From contig JAJZPK010000117.1 of NCBI GenBank assembly GCA_021811205.1, forward strand, positions 1 through 7,807: 7,807 nucleotides of DNA, in the 5' to 3' direction. A program made the position numbers and the translations under genes. The DNA comes from Pseudomonadota bacterium (GTDB taxonomy: Bacteria; Pseudomonadota; Gammaproteobacteria; Burkholderiales; JABEVD01). Of this stretch, positions 1 to 5,596 are shown piece by piece (positions within the stretch are counted from its first letter, which is position 1; every line of letters starts with the position of its first letter). The notes below the pieces were generated by a model. It did no database searches, was not told the origin of the DNA, and was given only the letters and a program-made list of their open reading frames with translations.

Positions 1-11
1 GGGGTTCGAAT

Positions 12-86
12 TGGTGGGCGATACTGGGATCGAACCAGTGGCTTCCACCGTGTGAAGGTGGCACTCTACCGCTGAGTTAATCGCCC
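12..86 (-). tRNA. tRNA-Val (anticodon CAC)
   Basis: Read on the minus strand this is a full cloverleaf of 75 nt with an encoded CCA. The 7-bp acceptor stem pairs GGGCGAT (80-86) with ATCGCCC (16-22), the discriminator base is A, and CCA lies at 14-12. The D arm is ACTC/GAGT with loop AGCGGTA. The anticodon stem CCACC/GGTGG encloses the loop TTCACAC, which places CAC at the anticodon, so it reads the valine codon GTG. The variable loop is 5 nt, and the T arm ACTGG/CCAGT has the standard TTCGATC loop. It lies 23 bp beyond the stop codon of the acyltransferase gene on the same strand. No terminator is visible between them, so it may be at the end of that transcript or have its own promoter inside the upstream gene. 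Fold and anticodon are seen directly. Confidence 0.97.
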
Positions 87-109
87 GAGGGGGAGCATTC
101 TACCACGAT

Positions 110-979
110 TCAGGCGTAAAAGCTCGTCTCCCCTTCAGGCCTCGTCTTGAAGCGCTTGTGCAGCCAGAAGTACTGCTCGGGCATCTCGAGCACGCGCGCC
201 TCGATGAATGCGTTCATCCTTCTGGCGTCGGCCTCCAAATCTTCGGTCGGATAGTTTTCCCATGCGGGATAGAATTTCAGGACATAGCCCTGCCCGCCAG
301 GAAGCTGCCTCGTCACGCAGGGAACCACTGCGGCATCAGTCATCGAGGCGAGCCTGGACATGCCGTGCACGGTCGCCGCTTTCACGCCGAAGAAGGGAAC
401 GAAGCTGCCGTCCTTGATGCCGAAATCCATGTCAGGAAGATAATAGAAGGGCAGGTTTTTCTTCATCGCCCTCACCACGGGGCGCAATCCCTGTTGGCGG
501 GACAGGAGGGTGGATGTGCCGAAGCGGTTCCTGCCGTGGAGCAGCATGGCGTCGAATTGCTTGTTCTTCTGGTGGCTGTAGACGGATACGCCAGGATAGT
601 CGCAGCTTATTCTCACCCCGCCCATGTCGAGCCCGACGAAATGAGGCGCAAACCAGATCACCGGTCCGTTAGCGACTTTTTCCCAGTGCTCGATTCCCTC
701 GATCCTGACGAGCTTCCTGATTCTTTCCTTGGACGACCACCACAACAGGCAATGCTCGAGGAAGCTCCTGCCGAACGCCATGAAATGCCTTTTCACCAGG
801 TATTCGAGCTCGTCGTCGCTCAGCTTTGGAAAGCAGAGTTTCAGGTTGATCCGGGCGACCCGTCTTCTGTCCCGCCCGAAAATATAGAGCAGCATGCCGA
901 GCATCTGCCCGATGGGCGCGAGGACGGGAAGGGGCAGGAAATGCATCAGCCACATCAGGAAAAGCCCGAATCGGGTCAT
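110..979 (-). CDS. Lipid A biosynthesis acyltransferase, LpxL/LpxM (HtrB) family, copy 1
   Basis: The 289-residue product belongs to the LpxL/HtrB family of inner-membrane enzymes that move an acyl chain from acyl-ACP onto a hydroxyacyl chain of the lipid A precursor. Visible are an N-terminal hydrophobic stretch (about residues 4-34) that would anchor it in the inner membrane, and the catalytic motif HX4D as HFVGLD (His113, Asp118). Also visible are a YLPDMDFG block (about 180-187) followed by a FVPFFG segment, and the family-typical C-terminal WLHKRFKTRP. Length is slightly below the roughly 300 residues of E. coli LpxL. The start is supported by AAAGGA six bases upstream (986-991) and by an ATGA overlap with the stop codon of the preceding paralogue, which suggests translational coupling. 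Family membership is secure. Which acyl chain it adds, and whether it corresponds to LpxL or LpxM, cannot be told from sequence. Confidence 0.93.
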   Translation of the reverse strand: MTRFGLFLMWLMHFLPLPVLAPIGQMLGMLLYIFGRDRRRVARINLKLCFPKLSDDELEYLVKRHFMAFGRSFLEHCLLWWSSKERIRKLVRIEGIEHWEKVANGPVIWFAPHFVGLDMGGVRISCDYPGVSVYSHQKNKQFDAMLLHGRNRFGTSTLLSRQQGLRPVVRAMKKNLPFYYLPDMDFGIKDGSFVPFFGVKAATVHGMSRLASMTDAAVVPCVTRQLPGGQGYVLKFYPAWENYPTEDLEADARRMNAFIEARVLEMPEQYFWLHKRFKTRPEGETSFYA

Positions 980-1800
980 CGAGGATCCTTTGCCCCTTTG
1001 GGGGTCTTGTAGCGGTTGTAGCTCCAGAGGTACTGGGCGGGACAGGTCCTCACCAGATCCTCTATCGCACGATTGAGGTTCGATGGCGTGATTTTTTCCT
1101 TTATTTCATTGAGGTGAAGCCTGTAGCCTTGCCCTTTCGGAAGCCTTTCGGCGAAGGCCATGATGACGGCGGCCCCCGTTTCCTGGAGCCTTCCTGCGAG
1201 CGTCATGGTATAGGCGGGACGGCCGAAGAAATCCGCCCATTCCCCTTCGCCCGCTCCGGGCGCCTGGTCCGGAAGCAGGCCGATCGCCTCCCCCTTCTTC
1301 AATGCCTTGAGGAGCTTCCTCACGCCGGAAAGATCGGCCGGGGCGAGATGGAGGGTTTTCCTTCCCTCGTTCATCAAGGGTTCGATCCATTTCAGCTTCG
1401 GTTTCCTGTAAAGGACGGTGATCGGCATGATCTTGGCGCAATAAAGCGCGGAAATCTCGAAGCAGCCGAGATGCGGAGTGAGGAAGATGATGCCGCGCCC
1501 CTGCGCTTTTGCCTCCTCGACTATGCCCCAGTCGGAACAGGTCACGCGCTTCTCGACATCCTTCCCGAACCACAGCGGAAGAAGCTCGATGAGCGCCTTT
1601 CCCGATTCTTCGATCGATGCAGAAAGCAGTTTTTCGAATCCCTCGTCGTTCGAATGGCAGCCGCTTGCTTTCAGATTTTCCCTGAGCCTCGACGCATAGG
1701 AAGGGGAGGATAAATAGACCAGTCTGCCCACAATGCTTCCGATCGAATGGATCAATGGAAGAGGCAATCCGGAGAGCGCACGCAATAAGCCTTTTAACAT
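976..1800 (-). CDS. Lipid A biosynthesis acyltransferase, LpxL/LpxM (HtrB) family, copy 2
   Basis: This 274-residue protein is a second, clearly diverged LpxL/HtrB-family acyltransferase, first in the minus-strand pair. An N-terminal hydrophobic segment (about residues 10-31) fits a single membrane anchor. The catalytic HX4E motif is HLGCFE (His110, Glu115) after the strand GIIFLTP. A LLPDQAPGAGEGEWADFFG block and the C-terminal YLWSYNRYKTPKG complete the family pattern. The HX4E residue differs from the HX4D of its neighbour, so this is not a recent duplication. The ATG at 1798-1800 is preceded only by a weak A-rich ribosome-binding sequence, and I recognise no strong minus-strand promoter in the 67-bp gap shared with metK. 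It probably acts with the downstream copy to produce hexa-acylated lipid A. Acyl-chain specificity is not visible, so no gene symbol is given. Confidence 0.92.
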   Translation of the reverse strand: MLKGLLRALSGLPLPLIHSIGSIVGRLVYLSSPSYASRLRENLKASGCHSNDEGFEKLLSASIEESGKALIELLPLWFGKDVEKRVTCSDWGIVEEAKAQGRGIIFLTPHLGCFEISALYCAKIMPITVLYRKPKLKWIEPLMNEGRKTLHLAPADLSGVRKLLKALKKGEAIGLLPDQAPGAGEGEWADFFGRPAYTMTLAGRLQETGAAVIMAFAERLPKGQGYRLHLNEIKEKITPSNLNRAIEDLVRTCPAQYLWSYNRYKTPKGAKDPR

Positions 1801-1806
1801 ATTTCT

Positions 1807-1834
1807 TTGAAATCGGCCTGTATTTTGCTATGAT
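1807..1834 (+). promoter_or_regulatory. Predicted sigma70-type promoter for metK
   Basis: TTGAAA at 1807-1812 (five of six consensus bases) and TATGAT at 1829-1834 (five of six) are separated by 16 bp. The -10 box is preceded by TGC, giving an extended -10. Transcription would begin near 1841 and leave a leader of about 25 nt before the metK ATG. That leader is too short to hold a known SAM riboswitch. Predicted by eye only. Confidence 0.62.
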
Positions 1835-1856
1835 TTTTCGGATTATTCGATGCTAT

Positions 1857-1861
1857 AAAGG
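1857..1861 (+). promoter_or_regulatory. Ribosome binding site of metK
   Basis: AAAGG lies six bases before the ATG at 1868. It supports that start, as does the match of the N-terminus ([18 protein letters not shown]) to other MetK proteins. Confidence 0.7.
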
Positions 1862-1867
1862 CCATAC

Positions 1868-3031
1868 ATGAACGAGTTTCTGTTTACTTCCGAATCGGTT
1901 TCAGAAGGGCACCCGGACAAGGTTGCCGATCAGATTTCAGATGCAATCCTGGACGCTATCTTAACCCAAGACAGGTATTCGCGGGTAGCCGCAGAGACGC
2001 TCGTCAATACCGGCCTCGTCGTGCTCGCAGGCGAGATCACCACCAATGCGGTCGTCGATTACATCCAGATCGCCCGGGACACCATCAAGCGCATCGGCTA
2101 CGACAGCTCGGACATCGGCTTCGATTACAAGACCTGCGCCGTTCTCACCGCTTACGACAAGCAGTCTCCGGACATCGCCCAGGGCGTCAACGAAGGCCAG
2201 GGGCTCGACCTCGAAATGGGCGCGGGAGACCAGGGCCTCATGTTCGGCTATGCCTGCGACGAGACGCCAGGGCTCATGCCTATGCCGATCTATTATGCGC
2301 ACAGGCTGGTCGAGCGCCAGTCCGAACTCAGGAAGGACGGAAGGCTTCCCTGGCTCCGGCCCGACGCGAAATCCCAGGTGAGCATACGCTACGTTGAAGG
2401 CAGGCCGCAGCACATCGAAACCGTCGTGTTGTCCACCCAGCATCATCCGGACATTTCCCAGGCTGCGCTCGAGGAGGCGGTCATCGAGGAGATCGTCAAG
2501 CCCGTATTGCCCAAGCACATGCTGAACGCAGACACGCGCTTTCTGATCAACCCGACAGGGCGCTTCGTGATCGGCGGGCCGATGGGCGATTGCGGCCTCA
2601 CGGGACGCAAGATCATCGTCGACACTTACGGCGGTGCAGCCCGCCACGGCGGCGGGGCATTTTCGGGCAAGGATCCTTCCAAGGTCGACCGTTCCGCGGC
2701 CTATGCGATGCGTCATGTCGCAAAGAACATCGTGGCTGCAGGACTCGCATCGAAATGCGAAGTCCAGGTCGCTTATGCGATCGGCATCGCGAAACCGGTC
2801 AGCCTGATGGTGAACACCTTCGGCACGGGCAAGATTCCCGATGCGAAGATCGCCAAGCTGGTCGAGGCGCATTTCGACCTGAGGCCCAAGGGCATCATCC
2901 AGTCGCTCGACCTGATGCGTCCCATCTACACCAGGACCGCAGCCTACGGCCATTTCGGCAGGGAAGAGCCGGAATTCACCTGGGAAGCGACCGACAAGGC
3001 GGAGGCGCTGAAGGCGGACGCCGGAATCTGA
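1868..3031 (+). CDS. metK: S-adenosylmethionine synthetase (methionine adenosyltransferase)
   Basis: MetK joins methionine and ATP to form S-adenosylmethionine, releasing phosphate and diphosphate, in the cytoplasm. The 387-residue product has the usual bacterial length and all signature blocks. GHPDK (residues 14-18) carries His15 and Asp17, which bind ATP and Mg. The hexapeptide GAGDQG is at 118-123. The glycine-rich loop GGGAFSGKD (261-269), with following SKVDRSAAY, binds the triphosphate and K+. The protein appears intact. It is the first gene of the plus-strand cluster, with its own predicted promoter and a good ribosome site. The next gene, ahcY, removes the SAH formed when SAM is used, so the two act in sequence. 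Their 113-bp spacer contains an SAH riboswitch, so metK and ahcY may respond to different signals. Confidence 0.99.
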   Translation: MNEFLFTSESVSEGHPDKVADQISDAILDAILTQDRYSRVAAETLVNTGLVVLAGEITTNAVVDYIQIARDTIKRIGYDSSDIGFDYKTCAVLTAYDKQSPDIAQGVNEGQGLDLEMGAGDQGLMFGYACDETPGLMPMPIYYAHRLVERQSELRKDGRLPWLRPDAKSQVSIRYVEGRPQHIETVVLSTQHHPDISQAALEEAVIEEIVKPVLPKHMLNADTRFLINPTGRFVIGGPMGDCGLTGRKIIVDTYGGAARHGGGAFSGKDPSKVDRSAAYAMRHVAKNIVAAGLASKCEVQVAYAIGIAKPVSLMVNTFGTGKIPDAKIAKLVEAHFDLRPKGIIQSLDLMRPIYTRTAAYGHFGREEPEFTWEATDKAEALKADAGI

Positions 3032-3038
3032 TTCGAAC

Positions 3039-3117
3039 CCTTTCCGAGGGGCGCTGCGACCCGATTTTGAATCGGGCCAGGCTCGGATAAGGATGTTTCA
3101 ATGCAACAACGGCGCCC
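3039..3117 (+). promoter_or_regulatory. SAH riboswitch (ahcY leader)
   Basis: This leader fits the known S-adenosylhomocysteine riboswitch, an RNA that binds SAH in preference to SAM and raises expression of SAH-recycling genes. P1 pairs TCCGAG (3043-3048) with CTCGGA (3082-3087). It could extend outward through CCTT (3039-3042) and AAGG (3089-3092) past one bulged T. P2 pairs CCCGATT (3060-3066) with AATCGGG (3070-3076). The pseudoknot pairs GGGCGC (3049-3054) with GCGCCC (3112-3117). The conserved core segments GCGCTGC, CCAGGCTCGG and CAACGGCGC are all present and in order. Its position directly before ahcY is the classical one. No T-run follows any of the helices, so control is more likely at translation than at termination. 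I recognise no strong promoter just upstream, so the RNA may start inside the metK 3' end or come from metK read-through. Confidence 0.93.
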
Positions 3118-3135
3118 ATTCATCACACATGAATG
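3117..3135 (+). promoter_or_regulatory. Hairpin next to the ahcY ribosome site, possible expression platform
   Basis: CATTCAT (3117-3123) can pair with ATGAATG (3129-3135) around a CACAC loop, giving seven perfect pairs. Its outermost pair uses C3117, the last base of the riboswitch pseudoknot, and G3135, the first base of the GGAG ribosome site. The pseudoknot and the full hairpin therefore compete for one base. The pairing is seen in the sequence; a role in switching is inference. Confidence 0.4.
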
Positions 3136-3138
3136 GAG
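3135..3138 (+). promoter_or_regulatory. Ribosome binding site deciding the ahcY start
   Basis: GGAG lies six bases before the ATG at 3145, while the in-frame ATG at 3133 has no ribosome site and overlaps this element. This favours the start at 3145, giving the N-terminus [27 protein letters not shown], which resembles other SAH hydrolases. Confidence 0.8.
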
Positions 3139-3144
3139 AATGAA

Positions 3145-4455
3145 ATGAGTGCCGTCATCAAAAGCGACTTCGCGGATTACAAGGTAGCAGACATCTCTCT
3201 GGCCGAATGGGGCCGCAAGGAAATCAGGATCGCCGAAACCGAAATGCCCGGTCTCATGGCCCTGAGGGAAGAATACAAGGGCAAAAAGCCGCTCGCAGGC
3301 GCACGCATCGTCGGCTGTCTGCACATGACCATCCAGACCGCAGTACTGATCGAGACGCTCGTCGACCTCGGCGCGGAAGTGCGCTGGAGTTCCTGCAACA
3401 TCTTTTCCACCCAGGACCAAGCCGCTGCAGCCATTGCCGCAGCAGGCATTCCCGTCTTCGCATGGAAGGGGGAGACCGAAGAAGAATTCTGGTGGTGCAT
3501 CGAGCAGACCATCTTCGGGCCGAACAACTGGCTTCCCAACATGATCCTCGACGACGGCGGAGACGTCACCCAGGTGATGCACGACAAGTATCCGCATCTG
3601 CTCGAGCATGTGCGCGGCATTTCCGAGGAAACCACGACAGGCGTCCACCGCCTTTACGAGATGATGGAGAAGGGCGAACTGAAATGCCCCGCCTTCAACG
3701 TCAACGATTCGGTCACGAAATCCAAGTTCGACAACCTTTACGGCTGCAGGGAGTCCCTGGTTGACGGCATCAAGCGCGCAACCGACGTGATGATCGCAGG
3801 CAAGATCTGCGTCGTGCTCGGCTATGGCGACGTGGGCAAGGGCTGCGCCCAGGCATTCAGGGGACTCGGCGCGACCGTCTGGGTCACCGAGATCGACCCG
3901 ATCTGCGCGCTGCAGGCCGCCATGGAAGGCTATCGCGTCGTGAGCATGGATTATGCGGCCGACAAGGGCAACATCTTCGTGACATCGACGGGCAACATCG
4001 ACGTCATCACCCATGATCACATGCTGAAGATGCAGGACGAAGCCATCGTCTGCAACATCGGCCACTTCGACTCCGAGATCGACATCGCGTCGTTGAGGAA
4101 ATACACGTGGGAAAACATCAAGCCCCAGGTCGACCATGTGATCTTCCCGGACGGAAAGAAGATCACCGTGCTGGCCGAAGGCAGGCTGGTGAATCTCGGA
4201 TGCGCGACCGGGCACCCGAGCTTCGTGATGTCCGCTTCCTTCACCAATCAGGTGATGGCGCAGATCGAACTGTGGAACAACCCGGGCAAGTATCCGGTCG
4301 ACGTTTACGTGCTGCCCAAGCACCTCGACGAGAAGGTGGCGAGGCTGCATCTGGGCAAGATCGGCGCGCAGCTCACCACGCTCACCGAAAAGCAGGCAAG
4401 CTACCTCGGCGTGGACAAGAGCGGTCCCTACAAGCCAGCGCATTACCGCTATTGA
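3145..4455 (+). CDS. ahcY: S-adenosylhomocysteine hydrolase (adenosylhomocysteinase)
   Basis: AhcY is the NAD-dependent cytoplasmic enzyme that reversibly splits SAH into adenosine and homocysteine, relieving inhibition of methyltransferases. With the start at 3145 the product has 436 residues; an ATG at 3133 would add four. Substrate-side motifs are LHMT (His60), [10 protein letters not shown] (81-90) and [12 protein letters not shown] (186-197), holding the catalytic Lys192 and Asp196. The NAD-binding loop is GYGDVGKG (226-233). The C-terminus [10 protein letters not shown] carries the conserved Lys and Tyr that reach the NAD site of the partner subunit. It is the short form: the stretch [16 protein letters not shown] runs straight on to [21 protein letters not shown] without the insertion of about 40 residues seen in many bacterial and plant enzymes. 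It is preceded by an SAH riboswitch, and its stop codon shares a base with the metF start. Confidence 0.99.
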   Translation: MSAVIKSDFADYKVADISLAEWGRKEIRIAETEMPGLMALREEYKGKKPLAGARIVGCLHMTIQTAVLIETLVDLGAEVRWSSCNIFSTQDQAAAAIAAAGIPVFAWKGETEEEFWWCIEQTIFGPNNWLPNMILDDGGDVTQVMHDKYPHLLEHVRGISEETTTGVHRLYEMMEKGELKCPAFNVNDSVTKSKFDNLYGCRESLVDGIKRATDVMIAGKICVVLGYGDVGKGCAQAFRGLGATVWVTEIDPICALQAAMEGYRVVSMDYAADKGNIFVTSTGNIDVITHDHMLKMQDEAIVCNIGHFDSEIDIASLRKYTWENIKPQVDHVIFPDGKKITVLAEGRLVNLGCATGHPSFVMSASFTNQVMAQIELWNNPGKYPVDVYVLPKHLDEKVARLHLGKIGAQLTTLTEKQASYLGVDKSGPYKPAHYRY

Positions 4456-5291
4456 TGTTCGAAGATCGCATCTTCAGCTTCGAGTTTTTCCCTCCCCAGA
4501 CGCCTGAGGGGATGGAAAAACTCAGGAGCGTGCGTGGTGAACTCGCGAAGCTTAATCCCAGGTTCTTTTCCGTCACTTTCGGCGCGGGCGGCTCGACGCG
4601 TGACCGGACGCTCGAGACCGTGCTCGAGATCCAGGCGGAAGGCCATGTCGCAGCCCCGCATCTTTCCTGCATCGGCTCGACCAGGGAAAGCATTTCGGCC
4701 ATCCTGGACAGGTATATCGAAAACGGCGTGAAGCACCTCGTCGCCCTCAGGGGGGATCTGCCTTCGGGGACCGCTTCCGCAGGGGAATTCCGCTATGCCA
4801 ACGAGCTCGTCGAGTTCATCAGGCAGCGGACGGGAAGCCATTTCCACATCGAGGTGGCCGCCTATCCCGAGTTCCATCCCCAGGCGCATTCCGCGATGGA
4901 AGACCTGGCGAACTTCAAAAGGAAGGTCGAGGCTGGTGCTGATTCTGCGATCACGCAGTATTTCTACAATGCCGATGCCTACTACAATTTCGTGGAAGAA
5001 TGCGAAAAGCTCGGGGTGTTGATTCCGATCATGCCGGGCATCATGCCGATCTACAATTTTTCCCAGCTCGCCCGGTTTTCGGATGCGTGCGGCGCAGAGA
5101 TTCCGCGCTGGATCAGGAAGAAGCTCGAATCCTATCGGGACGACGTCGATTCCATCCGCGCCTTCGGGCTGGATGTCGTCGAAAAACTCTGCCAGAATCT
5201 TCTCGACAACGGTGCGCCTGGCCTGCACTTCTACACGCTCAACCAGTCGCAGGCAGTGAAGACCCTCTGGCATCGCCTGAAGCTGTCATAA
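4455..5291 (+). CDS. metF: Methylenetetrahydrofolate reductase
   Basis: MetF reduces 5,10-methylene-THF to 5-methyl-THF using FAD, providing the methyl group that turns homocysteine back into methionine. The 278-residue product begins [14 protein letters not shown], with the catalytic Glu10 (Glu28 in E. coli) in FSFEFFPP. It continues with TFGAGGSTRDRT, HLSCIGSTR, LRGD (Asp101, matching E. coli Asp120), VAAYPEFHPQA, QYFYNADAYYNF and IMPGIMPIYNF, all in the order typical of the TIM-barrel family. It is slightly shorter than E. coli MetF (296). The open frame continues upstream inside ahcY, but the family N-terminus and the junction fix the start at 4455. The arrangement is TGATG, with the last A of the ahcY stop serving as the first base of ATG. 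No clear ribosome site precedes it, so it is probably translated by coupling to ahcY and thereby under the SAH riboswitch. Confidence 0.98.
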   Translation: MFEDRIFSFEFFPPQTPEGMEKLRSVRGELAKLNPRFFSVTFGAGGSTRDRTLETVLEIQAEGHVAAPHLSCIGSTRESISAILDRYIENGVKHLVALRGDLPSGTASAGEFRYANELVEFIRQRTGSHFHIEVAAYPEFHPQAHSAMEDLANFKRKVEAGADSAITQYFYNADAYYNFVEECEKLGVLIPIMPGIMPIYNFSQLARFSDACGAEIPRWIRKKLESYRDDVDSIRAFGLDVVEKLCQNLLDNGAPGLHFYTLNQSQAVKTLWHRLKLS

Positions 5292-5323
5292 TTCCTGTTC
5301 ATTTTTTAAGGTAAACTCGAGCC

Positions 5324-5596
5324 ATGTCTAGAATGGTGAACTGCATCAAGCTTGGAAAGCTCGCCGAAGGGCTGGATTTCCCGCCCTATCCGGGGGAACT
5401 CGGAAAGCGCATACAGGAGCATGTTTCGAAGGAAGCGTGGGGGCAATGGCTCAAGCACCAGACCATGCTGATCAACGAGAACCGTCTCAGTCTGGCGGAT
5501 CCGCAGGCGAGGAAATATCTCGCCGAGCAGATGGAGAAACATTTCTTCGGCGAGGGCGCTGACGCAGCATCGGGGTACGTTCCGCCCAAGGCATGA
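5324..5596 (+). CDS. yggX: Fe(II)-trafficking / oxidative damage protection protein, YggX family
   Basis: The 90-residue product matches the small YggX family, proposed to handle labile ferrous iron and protect Fe-S enzymes from oxidation. Visible are the N-terminal Cys7 in MSRMVNC, which corresponds to the single conserved cysteine of the family, and the hallmark stretch [29 protein letters not shown] and the C-terminal GYVPPKA complete the pattern. Length equals the usual 90 or so residues. ATG at 5324 gives the family-typical N-terminus; a second in-frame ATG at 5333 is three codons later. AAGG (5308-5311) is 12 bases upstream, so the ribosome site is weak. The gene begins 32 bp after metF with no clear terminator or promoter between, so it may be partly read from the metF transcript. 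Its stop overlaps the ppk1 start. The exact biochemical role is debated even in model bacteria. Confidence 0.95.
   Translation: MSRMVNCIKLGKLAEGLDFPPYPGELGKRIQEHVSKEAWGQWLKHQTMLINENRLSLADPQARKYLAEQMEKHFFGEGADAASGYVPPKA

Noticed and set aside
1..11. GGGGTTCGAATT resembles a tRNA T-arm, hinting at a second tRNA
   Set aside because: No pairing strand follows the loop on the plus strand, and on the minus strand it directly follows the CCA of tRNA-Val without the rest of a cloverleaf.
1835..1867. TATAAA at 1854-1859 as an alternative metK -10 box
   Set aside because: No acceptable -35 box stands at the right distance, and transcription would begin at or beyond the start codon. The 1807-1834 pair is better.
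1961..2953. Long open frame on the minus strand within metK
   Set aside because: It is a shadow of metK caused by codon composition. The plus strand encodes a complete, motif-perfect MetK.
3043..3100. GC-rich stems after metK as a rho-independent terminator
   Set aside because: No T-run follows the stems, and the conserved core segments identify the structure as an SAH riboswitch.
3133..3144. Upstream in-frame ATG at 3133 as the ahcY start
   Set aside because: It has no ribosome site, lies within the hairpin and overlaps the GGAG that serves the ATG at 3145. The MSAV start also fits the family.
2944..4443. 499-codon open frame on the minus strand covering the riboswitch and ahcY
   Set aside because: It is antisense to ahcY and to the conserved riboswitch, with no recognisable domain or supported start.
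4107..4454. Upstream extension of the metF frame to an ATG at 4107
   Set aside because: It lies in a different frame inside ahcY, and the translated stretch has no similarity to MetF, whose family N-terminus begins at 4455.
5292..5323. T-run (TTTTTT near 5302-5307) after metF as a terminator
   Set aside because: Only a four-pair TGAA/TTCA stem could be drawn upstream of it, far too weak for a rho-independent terminator.
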